This document shows positions 52,766 to 61,698 of a stretch of DNA of 64,000 bases, piece by piece. The stretch lies in the NCBI RefSeq assembly GCF_022538185.1, contig NZ_JAKYXC010000001.1:117467-181466 (forward strand), written 5' to 3'. The notes beneath the pieces are model-generated. The model saw only the letters and a list, made by a program, of their open reading frames with translations, had not been told where the DNA came from and ran no database searches. Position 1 is the stretch's first letter. Each line of letters opens with the position of its first letter. The translations under genes were made by a program, and so were the position numbers. This DNA is from Microbacterium sp. CFH 31415 (lineage in GTDB: Bacteria; Actinomycetota; Actinomycetes; Actinomycetales; Microbacteriaceae).

Positions 52766-53756
52766 TCGCTTCCGGGTGATTCCGGTCGGCATCACCCGCG
52801 ACGGCGTGTTCGTCCTCGAGGACGACGATCCCGGCAAGTTCGCGCTGGACGCCGAGCGCCTCCCCGAGGTGGTCGACAACGGCACGCGCGTGCTGTGGCC
52901 CGAGGGCGGCGGCGATCGCGCGCTGCGGGTGCGCCGCGGCGACGGGTCGATCGACGAGCTGGGCGAGGTGGATGCGGTGCTGCCGATCCTCCACGGCGTC
53001 CACGGCGAGGACGGAACCGTGCAGGGCTTCTTCGACACGCTCGGCATCCCTTATGCCGGCGGCGGTGTGCTCGACTCGGCGCTGTGCATGGACAAGCACT
53101 TCATGAAGATCGTCCTGGCGGCGGCCGGTGTGCCGGTGTCGCCGTCGATCACGGTCACGCGCCGCCAATGGGACCTCGACCCCGAGCGGGTGCGAGCGGA
53201 TGCCGCGGCCCTCGGCGAGCCCACGTTCGTCAAGCCTGCGCGCGCAGGGTCGAGCGTCGGCGTCTCGAAGGTGCACGACGCGTCCGAGCTCGCGGCCGCG
53301 CTCGAGCTCGCGTTCGCCGAGGACGACAAGGTGCTCATCGAGACGGCGATCGTCGGCCGCGAGGTCGAGGTCGCGATCCTCGAGGGCCGCGCGGGTGCGC
53401 GTGCGCGCGCATCCCTCCCCGGTGAGATCGTCCTGACGACCCGGGAGTTCTACGACTTCGAGGGCAAGTACCTCGGCGGAGACGGCGCAGAGGTCGTGTG
53501 CCCGGCCGATCTGACCGCCGACGAGATCGCGGCGATCCAGGAGCTCGGCGTGCGCGCGTTCGAGGCCGTGGGCGGCCAGGGGCTCGCCCGCGTCGACTTC
53601 TTCCTCACCGCCGATGGGCTGTACGTCAACGAGCTCAACACCATGCCCGGCTTCACGCCGATCTCGATGTTCCCGAAGTGCTGGATCGCATCGGGCGTCA
53701 CGTACCCCGAGCTGATCTCCGAGCTCATCGACACCGCACTCGAGCGCGCGGCGTAG
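52665..53756 (+). CDS. ddl: D-alanine--D-alanine ligase
   Basis: ATP-grasp ligase of 363 residues making the D-Ala-D-Ala dipeptide of peptidoglycan. VAVLFGGRSSEHSISSATAGG at the start, KPARAGSSVGVSKV in the ATP site, and RVDFFLTADGLYVNELNTMPGFTPISMFPK at the Mg and substrate site; the longer Lys/Tyr-type typical of vancomycin-sensitive enzymes. Starts inside the gpsA end. Confidence 0.95.
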   Translation: MDRPAVAVLFGGRSSEHSISSATAGGVLRAIDRDRFRVIPVGITRDGVFVLEDDDPGKFALDAERLPEVVDNGTRVLWPEGGGDRALRVRRGDGSIDELGEVDAVLPILHGVHGEDGTVQGFFDTLGIPYAGGGVLDSALCMDKHFMKIVLAAAGVPVSPSITVTRRQWDLDPERVRADAAALGEPTFVKPARAGSSVGVSKVHDASELAAALELAFAEDDKVLIETAIVGREVEVAILEGRAGARARASLPGEIVLTTREFYDFEGKYLGGDGAEVVCPADLTADEIAAIQELGVRAFEAVGGQGLARVDFFLTADGLYVNELNTMPGFTPISMFPKCWIASGVTYPELISELIDTALERAA

Positions 53757-53768
53757 TCCTCCGCCTCG

Positions 53769-54248
53769 CTACGCGCCGTCGGCGTCGCCGCGGGAGACGC
53801 ACGTCGAGCCGTCCGCGGGGAGGCGCGACACGACGACCGACAGCGCGTCGAGCACTTCGGCGCTGGCGACGACATCGTTGTCGAGGTAGACCTCGACGGC
53901 CGGAACACGGCCGTACGACGTCACCCGGTACTTCGGGGCGTCGGTCTCGTCGATGACCCAGTCGACGCCGTTCACCGTCTGGCAGGGGAGCGTCGTGGGT
54001 CCGAGCGGATCGAGACCGCAGGTGAGGAGGACGGCGGCGGGGTCGCCCCAGGCCGCCGTCGCCTGCGCGTCGGTCCACCTGCGAGCCTGTCCGTCGAGGG
54101 CGCCGGGAAGCGCGACCGAGACGTCGGCGCACGCCGGGTCGTTCGATCCGTCGGCGGGCCGCATCGACACCGTGCTCGCGCATCCGGCGAGCGTGGCGGC
54201 GACGGCGATGGCCGGCACAGAGGCGAGAAGGCGGCGCGCTCGGGTCAC
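53769..54248 (-). CDS. DUF3515 lipoprotein
   Basis: 159 residues from GTG 54248. Signal peptide with lipobox LAGC (C23); the mature part has cysteines at CADVSV, LTCGLD, PCQTV and STCVS that suggest disulfides. DUF3515 proteins usually sit between ddl and thiL in actinobacteria, as here; function unknown. Confidence 0.88.
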   Translation of the reverse strand: MTRARRLLASVPAIAVAATLAGCASTVSMRPADGSNDPACADVSVALPGALDGQARRWTDAQATAAWGDPAAVLLTCGLDPLGPTTLPCQTVNGVDWVIDETDAPKYRVTSYGRVPAVEVYLDNDVVASAEVLDALSVVVSRLPADGSTCVSRGDADGA

Positions 54249-54254
54249 CCTCCC

Positions 54255-54260
54255 AGGCTA
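54255..54260 (-). promoter_or_regulatory. -10 box (TAGCCT) of DUF3515 gene
   Basis: Minus-strand TAGCCT, 6 nt, GTG at 54248. It overlaps the thiL -10 box by two bases. Confidence 0.55.
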
Positions 54261-54264
54261 CCTT
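54259..54264 (+). promoter_or_regulatory. -10 box (TACCTT) of thiL
   Basis: TACCTT, 6 nt (GGAGGG), ATG at 54271. Fixes the thiL start, since the open frame extends far upstream. Confidence 0.55.
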
Positions 54265-54270
54265 GGAGGG

Positions 54271-55260
54271 ATGACTGGCTCCGATCCGCGCGTCGGCGAC
54301 CTGACCGAGGGCGCGGTCCTCCGCGGCATCCTCGAGCGGCTCCCCGCATCGGGCGCGCTGGTCGGGCCCGGCGATGACGCCGCGCTCCTCGCAGCCCCCG
54401 ACTCGCGCGTGGTCGCCACCGTCGACACGCTCGTGCACGGACCCGACTTCCGTCTCGCGTGGTCGACTGCGTACGACCTCGGCTGGAAGTCGGCGGCGGT
54501 CAACCTGGCCGACATCGCCGCGATGGGGGCACGACCCACCGCGCTGCTCGTCGCCCTCGCGATGCCCGACGACACCCGGCTGTCCTTCGTCGAGGGGCTC
54601 GCCGACGGCCTCCGCGCGGCGTGCGACGCGCTCGCCCCCGGATGCGCCGTCGAAGGCGGCGACCTCACCGTGTCGGACACGCTCACGATCGCAGTGACCG
54701 CGCTCGGCTCGCTCGACGGGCGGACGCCTGTGCTGCGGTCGGGTGCGCGCCCGGGTGACGTCGTCGCGGTCGCCGGAACGCTCGGCAGGGCCGAGCGCGG
54801 GCTGCGCGTGCTGTTCGATCGATTCACGGATACCGCGGGCACGCCGGTTCCCGTCGACGAGAGCGTCCTGTCCGCGGACGAGCGGGCCGATCTTGCCGTG
54901 CAGCTGCGGCCGGCACCTCCGGTGGCGCTCGGTGCTCGGGCGGCGCACGCAGGAGCGACCGCGATGATGGACGTGTCGGACGGGCTCGTCCTCGACGCGT
55001 CGCGGATGGCCGCGGCGTCCGGAGTCACCGTCTCTCTCGACTCCACCGCGCTCGGGGCCGACGCCTCCTCCGCGCTCTCCGGCGGCGAGGACCATGGACT
55101 GCTCGCGACCTTCCCCTCGGGCGCCTCGCTGCCGGACGGCTTCCGGGCGATCGGCGAGGTCCGGGCTCGCGGCGCCGATCCGGTGATCGTCGACGGGAGG
55201 CCGTTCGACGGCCGCAGCGGCTGGGATCCCTACCGGGACTGGGACGCCGGCCGGGGGTGA
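54271..55260 (+). CDS. thiL: Thiamine-monophosphate kinase
   Basis: 329 residues; phosphorylates thiamine monophosphate to the active cofactor ThDP, which IlvB also needs. AIR-synthase fold: GPGDDAALLAAPD (Mg/ATP), DTLVHGPDFR, KSAAVNLADIAAMGA, GGDLTVSDTLTIAVT and MMDVSDGLVLDASRMA. The start is set by the -10 box and by GDLTEGAVL, the usual N-terminus. Confidence 0.94.
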   Translation: MTGSDPRVGDLTEGAVLRGILERLPASGALVGPGDDAALLAAPDSRVVATVDTLVHGPDFRLAWSTAYDLGWKSAAVNLADIAAMGARPTALLVALAMPDDTRLSFVEGLADGLRAACDALAPGCAVEGGDLTVSDTLTIAVTALGSLDGRTPVLRSGARPGDVVAVAGTLGRAERGLRVLFDRFTDTAGTPVPVDESVLSADERADLAVQLRPAPPVALGARAAHAGATAMMDVSDGLVLDASRMAAASGVTVSLDSTALGADASSALSGGEDHGLLATFPSGASLPDGFRAIGEVRARGADPVIVDGRPFDGRSGWDPYRDWDAGRG

Positions 55261-55261
55261 G

Positions 55262-55840
55262 TCAGTCGCTGCCCGGCTCCGCCGGCCGCGACCACCACAG
55301 TGCGGTGTCGCCGTAGCGCTTCATGCGATCCGCGACGAGTCCCGCCGGGAGGGTCGGCTCCGGGGAGCGCTTCGCGCGCTCCACGACCACGGTCGCGTGC
55401 GCGGAGAGCGCAGGAGCGAGCAGCTCCAGCACATGGGTGAGCTCATGCTCGCCGAGATCATATGGCGGATCGATGAACACGATGTCGAACGGGCCGGGCG
55501 CCGTCTGCAGGTAGGCGAGGACGGACGTGCGGTGCACGGTCATCGGGGCCTCGCGGGATCCGAGCGCCTTCGCCACGCGCGCGATGTTGCGCTGGACCAC
55601 TCCGGCCGCGCGCGGTGCCTTCTCGACGAGGTCTGCGCGCGCCGCGCCGCGGCTGATCGCCTCGAGCGCGAGTGCTCCCGACCCGGCATAGAGGTCCAGC
55701 ACCGCTGCGCCGCGAAGGGCTTCGGCCGACTCCAGCGCGCCGAAGAGGGACTCGCGCACGCGGTCGCTCGTCGGCCGGGTGCCGGCGTCGGGGACCTCGA
55801 GCGTGAGGGATCCGGCCCGTCCGGCGATGATGCGCGTCAC
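55262..55840 (-). CDS. rsmD: 16S rRNA (guanine966-N2)-methyltransferase
   Basis: 192 residues from GTG 55840, supported by TATCGT 6 nt upstream. RIIAGRAGSLTLEVP at the start, SAM motif LDLYAGSGALALEA, and IDPPYDLGE, the NPPY-type catalytic motif of N2/N6 methylases. Modifies h31 of 16S rRNA. Convergent with thiL, gap 1 bp. Confidence 0.93.
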   Translation of the reverse strand: MTRIIAGRAGSLTLEVPDAGTRPTSDRVRESLFGALESAEALRGAAVLDLYAGSGALALEAISRGAARADLVEKAPRAAGVVQRNIARVAKALGSREAPMTVHRTSVLAYLQTAPGPFDIVFIDPPYDLGEHELTHVLELLAPALSAHATVVVERAKRSPEPTLPAGLVADRMKRYGDTALWWSRPAEPGSD

Positions 55841-55846
55841 ACGCCC

Positions 55847-55852
55847 ACGATA
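55847..55852 (-). promoter_or_regulatory. -10 box (TATCGT) of rsmD
   Basis: Minus-strand TATCGT, 6 nt, GTG at 55840. Confidence 0.55.
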
Positions 55853-55862
55853 GCCGCGCAGG

Positions 55863-56444
55863 TCACGCCGCCGCGGACGACGGGTCCTCCTCGCGCAGGC
55901 GGGGCTCGGTGCGCAGTTCCGGCCGGAGGCCCGACTTGTCGGCGTAGAACGCACGGATGACGTCCATGTCGGCACGGACGTCGCCGGACAACTCGATCGT
56001 CGGTCCGAGGCCCGTCGTCATCGTGGTGCGGTCGACGTAGCCGAGCGTGACCGGCAGGCCCGCGTCGCGTGCGATGCGGTAGAAGCCCGACTTCCAGTAG
56101 TCGCCCGTGCCGCGCGTGCCCTCGGGGGTGACGACGAGCCCGAACGTCTCGCCGCTGCGAATGCGCGCGACGACGTCGCTGACGACGCGCGACGGGTCGG
56201 AGCGGTCGACCGGGATGCCGCCCAGCTTGCGCATGACGGGTCCGCGCCAGCCGCGGAAGAGGCTCGACTTGCCGAGCCAGCGCACGTGCATGCCCAGGCG
56301 CCACGCGATTCCGAGCATCAGGACGAAGTCCCAGTTCGAGGTGTGCGGCACCCCGAGGAGGACGGTCGGTCGGGTGGGGGCCGGCTCAGTGGACAGGGTC
56401 CAGCGGCTGCAGGCCCAGTACACGCGGGAGATGAGTCGGAGCAT
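55863..56444 (-). CDS. PlsC-like acyltransferase, second
   Basis: 193 residues from ATG 56444 (supported by TACGGT 6 nt upstream; an ATG at 56462 is less likely). HX4D motif in PHTSNWDFVL (~35) and VTPEGTRGTGDYWKSGFYRIA. Divergent from the 50.9-kb PlsC-like protein and shorter; members of this subgroup acylate unusual lipids. Opposite recG. Confidence 0.85.
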   Translation of the reverse strand: MLRLISRVYWACSRWTLSTEPAPTRPTVLLGVPHTSNWDFVLMLGIAWRLGMHVRWLGKSSLFRGWRGPVMRKLGGIPVDRSDPSRVVSDVVARIRSGETFGLVVTPEGTRGTGDYWKSGFYRIARDAGLPVTLGYVDRTTMTTGLGPTIELSGDVRADMDVIRAFYADKSGLRPELRTEPRLREEDPSSAAA

Positions 56445-56450
56445 CCCGCC

Positions 56451-56456
56451 ACCGTA
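56451..56456 (-). promoter_or_regulatory. -10 box (TACGGT) of acyltransferase gene
   Basis: Minus-strand TACGGT, 6 nt, ATG at 56444. Confidence 0.5.
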
Positions 56457-56506
56457 TGCCAACTGCCTGGGCTGACGCCGAACTCGGCGGGGTCGCCGGT
56501 CGAATC

Positions 56507-56512
56507 TAGACT
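56507..56512 (+). promoter_or_regulatory. -10 box (TAGACT) of recG
   Basis: TAGACT, 6 nt, ATG at 56519; no ribosome site. Confidence 0.6.
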
Positions 56513-56518
56513 CGACGC

Positions 56519-58678
56519 ATGCCGTCGTTCTCCCTCGAGTCCCGTCTCGACGGCGCCGTCGGGGGCAAGACCGCGTCGGCGCTGGAGCGCGCGTTCGGTA
56601 TGCGCACCGTCGGCGACCTGCTGGCGCACTACCCTCGCCGCTACGCCAAGCGCGGCGAGCTGACTCCCATCTCGTCGCTGCCCGTCGGCGAGCCCGTCAC
56701 GATCGTGGCCGAGGTGCGGCGCGCGAACGAGCGCCGCATGCAGAATCGCAAGGGTTCGATCCTCGAGGTGACGATCAGCGACGGCCACGGCGATCTGGCG
56801 TTGACATTCTTCAACCAGTCGTGGCGCCTGAAAGAGCTGCAGACGGGGCGGCGCGGCATCTTCGCGGGCAAGGTGGGGGAGTACCGCGGCACGAAGCAGC
56901 TGGCGCATCCCGACTACGAGCTGTTCGACGACGAGGCGACCGCGCGTCTCACGGCGGAGGCCAACGCCCACCTTCCGATTCCGATCTATCCAGCGACCAG
57001 CACGATCGCCAGTTGGCAGCTGACGAAGATCATCGCGCTCGTGCTCGACGGTCTGGGCCCCGTTCCCGATCCGCTTCCCGACGAGCTGCGGGTCCGTCAT
57101 GGTCTGCTCGCGGCGCGCGAGGCGATCGAGCGTATCCACCGTCCCGATTTCGAGGAGCAGATCGAGCGCGCGCGCAGCACGCTGCGGATGCACGAGGCGT
57201 TCGTGCTGCAGGCGGCGCTGCTGCAGCAGCGGGCATTCGTCCGCGCACTGTCGGCCACGCGCCGCGCGCCCGGCGCGCTGCTCGAGCGCTTCGATGAGGC
57301 GCTGCCCTTCCCGCGCACCCCCGACCAGCGCAGCGTGGGGGAGCAGATCGAGCGCGATCTCCAGGGCGACTGGCCGATGAACCGGCTGGTGCAGGGCGAG
57401 GTCGGCTCGGGCAAGACGCTCGTCGCACTGCGCGCGATGCTGCAGGTCGCCCAGAGCGGCGGGCAGTCGGCGCTGATCGCGCCCACCGAAGTGCTCGCCG
57501 CACAGCACCTGCGCTCGATCGCGCGGATGCTCGGTCCGCAGCTCGCGCCCGAGCTCATGCCGACGCTCCTGACCGGGCAGATGCCCGCGGCCGAGCGACG
57601 CAAGGCGGCGCTGCGGGCCGCGTCGGGCCAGGCGCGCATCGTCGTCGGCACTCATGCGCTGCTGAGCGAGAGCACCACGTTCGCCGACCTCGGCCTCGTC
57701 GTCGTCGACGAGCAGCACCGCTTCGGGGTGGAGCAGCGCGAGTCCCTGCGCGCGAAGGGCTCGTCTCCGCATGCGCTCGTGCTCACCGCTACCCCGATCC
57801 CGCGCACCGTCGCGATGACGGTGTTCGGCGACCTCGACGTGTCGACGATCCGCACGATGCCGGCTGGGCGTGCGGGCATCCAGACGTTCGTCGCGCCGCT
57901 GGCCGAGAAGCCGGCCTGGTTCGGGCGCGTGTGGGACCGCATCGCCGAGGAAATCGCGCAGGGCCGGCAGGCGTTCGTCGTGTGTCCCGCGATCGACGCC
58001 GAGAAGCTCACCAAGGACGACACCGCCGACGAGCCGGTACCCGACGACGCCGGCGCGACCCGCACCCGCTGGGGCGTCGTGCAGGTCGCCGACCTGCTGT
58101 CGAGGCATCCCGCGTTCTCGGCCATCCGGGTCGAGATGCTGCACGGCAAGATGCCGTCCGATGAGAAGGACGCGGTGATGCAGGCGTTCGCCCGCGGTGA
58201 GGTCGACGTGCTGGTCGCGACGACCGTGGTCGAGGTCGGTGTCGACGTGCCGAACGCGTCGACGATGGCCATCCTCGAAGCCGACCGCTTCGGCGTGTCG
58301 CAGCTGCACCAGCTGCGCGGGCGCGTCGGACGAGGCGGCGTTCCGGGTCTGTGCCTGCTCGTGACCGAGGCGGGAGCCGGTTCTCCGGCGCGGGAGCGAG
58401 TGGACGCCGTCGCCGCGACCCTCGACGGGTTCGAACTCGCCGAGGTCGACTTGGAGCTGCGCGGCGAGGGCGATGTGCTCGGTGACGCGCAGTCCGGCGC
58501 GCGCTCGTCGCTGCGGCTGCTGCGCGTGGTGAAGGACGCCGACATCATCGCCGAGGCGCGGATCGCCGCCGAGGCGGTGCTGGTCGACGATCCTGCGCTC
58601 ACCCGTCACCCCGGTCTCGCCGCTGCGCTCGAGCGCCGCGTCGGCATGGAGGAGCGCGCGGCCCTCGCGAAGAATTGA
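56519..58678 (+). CDS. recG: ATP-dependent DNA helicase RecG
   Basis: 719 residues, superfamily 2 helicase that reverses stalled forks and migrates Holliday junctions. N-terminal wedge/OB domain (~45-150; LLAHYPRRYAKRGELTPI), Walker A GEVGSGKTLVALR (~300), DEQH box VVVDEQHRFGVEQ (~395), TATPIPRT, and the TRG motif near QLHQLRGRVGRGG (~600). Own leaderless promoter; coaD follows after 13 nt. Confidence 0.96.
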   Translation: MPSFSLESRLDGAVGGKTASALERAFGMRTVGDLLAHYPRRYAKRGELTPISSLPVGEPVTIVAEVRRANERRMQNRKGSILEVTISDGHGDLALTFFNQSWRLKELQTGRRGIFAGKVGEYRGTKQLAHPDYELFDDEATARLTAEANAHLPIPIYPATSTIASWQLTKIIALVLDGLGPVPDPLPDELRVRHGLLAAREAIERIHRPDFEEQIERARSTLRMHEAFVLQAALLQQRAFVRALSATRRAPGALLERFDEALPFPRTPDQRSVGEQIERDLQGDWPMNRLVQGEVGSGKTLVALRAMLQVAQSGGQSALIAPTEVLAAQHLRSIARMLGPQLAPELMPTLLTGQMPAAERRKAALRAASGQARIVVGTHALLSESTTFADLGLVVVDEQHRFGVEQRESLRAKGSSPHALVLTATPIPRTVAMTVFGDLDVSTIRTMPAGRAGIQTFVAPLAEKPAWFGRVWDRIAEEIAQGRQAFVVCPAIDAEKLTKDDTADEPVPDDAGATRTRWGVVQVADLLSRHPAFSAIRVEMLHGKMPSDEKDAVMQAFARGEVDVLVATTVVEVGVDVPNASTMAILEADRFGVSQLHQLRGRVGRGGVPGLCLLVTEAGAGSPARERVDAVAATLDGFELAEVDLELRGEGDVLGDAQSGARSSLRLLRVVKDADIIAEARIAAEAVLVDDPALTRHPGLAAALERRVGMEERAALAKN

Positions 58679-58679
58679 A

Positions 58680-58685
58680 TAGGCT
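58680..58685 (+). promoter_or_regulatory. -10 box (TAGGCT) of coaD
   Basis: TAGGCT begins 1 nt after the recG stop and ends 6 nt before the coaD ATG. Confidence 0.55.
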
Positions 58686-58691
58686 GGCCGA

Positions 58692-59189
58692 ATGAACAGC
58701 CGGATCGCCGTCGTCCCCGGATCCTTCGATCCGCCGACCCTCGGTCACCTCGACGTGATCCGACGCGCAGCCTCGCTCTACGACCAGCTCCATGTGCTCG
58801 TCGTGCACAACCCGGGCAAAGAGGCGATGCTGCCCATCGCTCAGCGCCTGACTCTGCTCGAGCAGTCCATCGCAGACAGCGATATCGACGGCGATGTCGT
58901 CGTCGCTTCGTGGAGCATGGGCCTGCTCGTGGACTACGCGACGGACGTTGACGCCGGGGTGCTCGTGAAGGGCATCCGCTCGCAGGTCGATGTCGCGTAC
59001 GAGACGCCGATGGCGATCGTCAACCGGCACCTCGCGCACGTCGAGACCGTCTTCCTGCTGCCCGATCCCGCGCACGCACTCGTGTCCAGCTCGCTCGTGC
59101 GCCAGGTGGCCTCGCTGGGCGGCGATGTGTCGCCGTTCGTGCCGCCGGCGGTCGCGCGCTTCCTCGACACCGGCTCCCGCGACCTCTGA
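58692..59189 (+). CDS. coaD: Phosphopantetheine adenylyltransferase
   Basis: 165 residues; transfers AMP to 4'-phosphopantetheine in CoA synthesis. Nucleotidyl-transferase motif [14 protein letters not shown] (HxGH-type TLGH) and the C-terminal [21 protein letters not shown]. Length is normal for bacterial CoaD. Confidence 0.96.
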   Translation: MNSRIAVVPGSFDPPTLGHLDVIRRAASLYDQLHVLVVHNPGKEAMLPIAQRLTLLEQSIADSDIDGDVVVASWSMGLLVDYATDVDAGVLVKGIRSQVDVAYETPMAIVNRHLAHVETVFLLPDPAHALVSSSLVRQVASLGGDVSPFVPPAVARFLDTGSRDL

Positions 59190-59234
59190 ACCCGGCCGAC
59201 AGCCGCACGCGGCCCTCGCACAGGACCGCGCCGC

Positions 59235-59240
59235 TACGAT
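59235..59240 (+). promoter_or_regulatory. -10 box (TACGAT) of DUF177-rpmF unit
   Basis: TACGAT, 8 nt, GTG at 59249. Confidence 0.5.
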
Positions 59241-59248
59241 GGTTCATC

Positions 59249-59818
59249 GTGGCCAGACAGCATGTGACGGGTCCGTTCGTGATCCGCGTGAGAGACATCG
59301 TCCGCCGTCCCGGCGAGATGCGGGAGTTCGACTTCGAGGCCCCCGCGCCGGAGAAGTGGGGCGAGGGACTGGTGTCGGTCGACGCCGGCGTGCCGCTCGA
59401 CCTCGACGTCCGGCTCGAGTCCGTCCACGAGGGCATCCTGGTGTCGGGAAGCGCAGCAACGGAGTACTCCGGGGTCTGCGGACGCTGCCTCACCGACATC
59501 ACCGAGCCGCTCCAAGTCGAGTTTCAGGAGCTTTTCGCGTATCCTGGTGAGGAAGCAACTGACTTCGAGGTTCAAGACGACCACGTGGATCTTGAAACTC
59601 TGGTCAGGGATGCGATTGTCCTGTCGCTTCCGTTTCAGCCGGTGTGTCAGCCGGATTGCCCCGGCCTCGATCCGGCCACGGGTGAGCGGCTGACCGGCAG
59701 CACCGGCCCAGAGCAGGGCGAGTCCCTCGATCCTCGCTGGGCCGCGCTCAAGGACTACACCACAGACCACGACGAAGAAGCACCGCGCCTCCGCGTCGAG
59801 AACACAGAAGAGAGCTAG
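59249..59818 (+). CDS. DUF177 (YceD-like) protein
   Basis: 189 residues with the two cysteine pairs of the family, CGRCLTD (~73) and CQPDCPG (~135), probably a zinc site. YceD/DUF177 always precedes rpmF in bacteria and is linked to rRNA maturation (23S rRNA accumulation in plants); rpmF follows here after 2 nt. The segment ~59510-59640 has weaker codon bias than the rest. Confidence 0.9.
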   Translation: MARQHVTGPFVIRVRDIVRRPGEMREFDFEAPAPEKWGEGLVSVDAGVPLDLDVRLESVHEGILVSGSAATEYSGVCGRCLTDITEPLQVEFQELFAYPGEEATDFEVQDDHVDLETLVRDAIVLSLPFQPVCQPDCPGLDPATGERLTGSTGPEQGESLDPRWAALKDYTTDHDEEAPRLRVENTEES

Positions 59819-59820
59819 CC

Positions 59821-60030
59821 ATGGCAGGTAACCCCCCGAAGCGGAAGGTCTCCCGCTCGAACACGCGCTCGCGTCGCGCCCAGTGGAAGGCAGCGCCCAT
59901 CACGCTGACCACCACCGTCGAGAACGGCAAGAAGGTCTACAGCCGTCCTCACCAGGCGAAGGTCGTCACCGACTCGCAGGGCACCGAGCTGTTCCTCGAG
60001 TACAAGGGCCGCAAGGTCGCCGACGTCTGA
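59821..60030 (+). CDS. rpmF: 50S ribosomal protein L32
   Basis: 69 residues; basic N-terminus AGNPPKRKVSRSNTRSRRAQWK typical of bL32. It lacks the C-terminal CxxC zinc ribbon (has KVYSRPHQAKVVTD), so it is the zinc-free form used when zinc is scarce or as the only copy in some actinobacteria. Directly after DUF177, before rnc. Confidence 0.95.
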   Translation: MAGNPPKRKVSRSNTRSRRAQWKAAPITLTTTVENGKKVYSRPHQAKVVTDSQGTELFLEYKGRKVADV

Positions 60031-60046
60031 TCGCCGCCCCGGCGAC

Positions 60047-60748
60047 ATGACCGACGTCATGGATGAGCGCCTCGCGCTCACCGAGCTCACGCAGAAGCTC
60101 GGGGTCGACATAGACCCCGAGCTTCTGTCGCTCGCCCTGACGCACCGGTCCTGGGCGTACGAGAACGGGCAGGTCCCGCACAACGAGCGCCTCGAGTTCC
60201 TCGGCGACTCCGTGCTCGGGCAGGCCGTCACGGTACGCCTCTTCACCGGGCACCCCGAGCTCGAAGAGGGCGCACTCGCGAAGCGGCGGGCGAGCGTCGT
60301 CTCGACTGTCGCCCTCGCTGAGATCGCTCGCGGCATCGGCCTCGGCGCGCACCTCAAGCTCGGCCGCGGTGAAGACTTGACCGGCGGCCGCGACAAGGAC
60401 TCGATCCTCGCCGACACCACGGAGGCGATCATCGGCGCGGCGTATCTGTCGGCCGGGCCCGACGCCGCGACCGGATTGGTGCTTCGTCTCGTCGAACCGC
60501 TGCTGGCCGATCCCGAGCGCTACGGCGCCGCGATGGACCCCAAGACGAGCCTGCAGGAGCTGGCCGCGCACGCCGGCGTCCAGCCTCCGGCCTATTCGGT
60601 CTCGTCGACCGGCCCAGACCACGACCGCCAGTTCACAGCCACCGTGGTGGTCGGCGACGTCACAGCGCAGGGCGCCGGGACGAGCAAGAAGCAGGCCGAG
60701 ATGGCCGCGGCGCTGCGCGCCTGGCAGGATCTCAGCGGGCGTGCCTGA
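60047..60748 (+). CDS. rnc: Ribonuclease III
   Basis: 233 residues. Catalytic motif NERLEFLGDSVLGQAV (~48) and DTTEAIIGAAYL (~123) with metal-binding Asp/Glu, then a C-terminal double-stranded-RNA-binding domain from DPKTSLQELAAHAG (~165). Processes rRNA precursors. Another ATG at 60059 is possible. mutM starts inside its end. Confidence 0.95.
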   Translation: MTDVMDERLALTELTQKLGVDIDPELLSLALTHRSWAYENGQVPHNERLEFLGDSVLGQAVTVRLFTGHPELEEGALAKRRASVVSTVALAEIARGIGLGAHLKLGRGEDLTGGRDKDSILADTTEAIIGAAYLSAGPDAATGLVLRLVEPLLADPERYGAAMDPKTSLQELAAHAGVQPPAYSVSSTGPDHDRQFTATVVVGDVTAQGAGTSKKQAEMAAALRAWQDLSGRA

Positions 60749-61664
60749 GCTCCCCGAGGTCGAAGTCGTCCGAGCCGGCCTCGCCCCCGCGGTGACCGGC
60801 GCCGTTGTGCGGGGTGTCACGGTGCTGGACGATCGCGCGCTGACGCGCCACGCCGGCACCGGAGCCGAGTTCGAGACCGCGCTCACCGGGCGCACCATTC
60901 GCGCCGCCGCCCGACGCGGCAAGTTCCTGTGGCTCCCGCTCGATGATGGTGGTGGACGACCACCGCTCGAGGCGGTCGTCGGCCATCTCGGCATGAGCGG
61001 CCAGCTGCTGCTGCGAGCTCCGGGCGCCGCGCCCGAGCGCCACGAGCGGGTGCGCATCGACCTCGAGCACCCGACGCACGGCGAGGTCTCCGTCGTGTTC
61101 GCCGACCAGCGCACATTCGGTTCGCTCGCGATCGACGAGCTCATCCCGACGCCGGACGGGGCTCCGGGCGGGCTCGGGGCGGCCGAGGCATCCGTCCCTC
61201 GTCAAGTCGCGCACATCGCGCGCGATCCGCTCGATCCGGCATTCGCGGATGTCGCGTTCCGCCGCGCCCTCGTGCGCAAGGAGTCCGCGATCAAGCGCGT
61301 GCTGCTCGACCAGACGGTCATCAGCGGGGTCGGCAACATCTACGCCGACGAGTCGCTGTGGGCCGCCCGCATCCATCCCGAGACACGTGCGGCCGACCTC
61401 GCCACACGGGCGGTCAACCGTCTTCTCGGCGAAGTGCGCCACGTGCTCGACAAGGCGCTGGCCGAGGGCGGCACGAGCTTCGACGCGCAGTACGTCAACG
61501 TCAACGGTCAGGCCGGCTACTTCGCCCACTCGCTCAACGCGTACGGCCGCACCGGGGAGCCCTGCCCACGCTGCGGTCGCCCGATCGTCCGCGTGTCCTT
61601 CACGAACCGATCCAGCCACTTCTGCCCGCATTGTCAGCGGGTGCCGCGGCCCACGGGCCGGTGA
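60741..61664 (+). CDS. mutM: Formamidopyrimidine-DNA glycosylase
   Basis: 307 residues; removes 8-oxoguanine and nicks the DNA. After the initiator (GTG) comes PELPEVEVVRAGL with the catalytic Pro2 and Glu3; the helix-two-turn-helix (IKRVLLDQTVISGVGNIYADE) and the C-terminal zinc finger CPRCGRPIV..CPHCQ are complete. Overlaps rnc by 8 bp. Confidence 0.96.
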   Translation: MPELPEVEVVRAGLAPAVTGAVVRGVTVLDDRALTRHAGTGAEFETALTGRTIRAAARRGKFLWLPLDDGGGRPPLEAVVGHLGMSGQLLLRAPGAAPERHERVRIDLEHPTHGEVSVVFADQRTFGSLAIDELIPTPDGAPGGLGAAEASVPRQVAHIARDPLDPAFADVAFRRALVRKESAIKRVLLDQTVISGVGNIYADESLWAARIHPETRAADLATRAVNRLLGEVRHVLDKALAEGGTSFDAQYVNVNGQAGYFAHSLNAYGRTGEPCPRCGRPIVRVSFTNRSSHFCPHCQRVPRPTGR

Positions 61665-61698
61665 GGACGCGACGCACCGCGTCCCCACCGATACGCCC

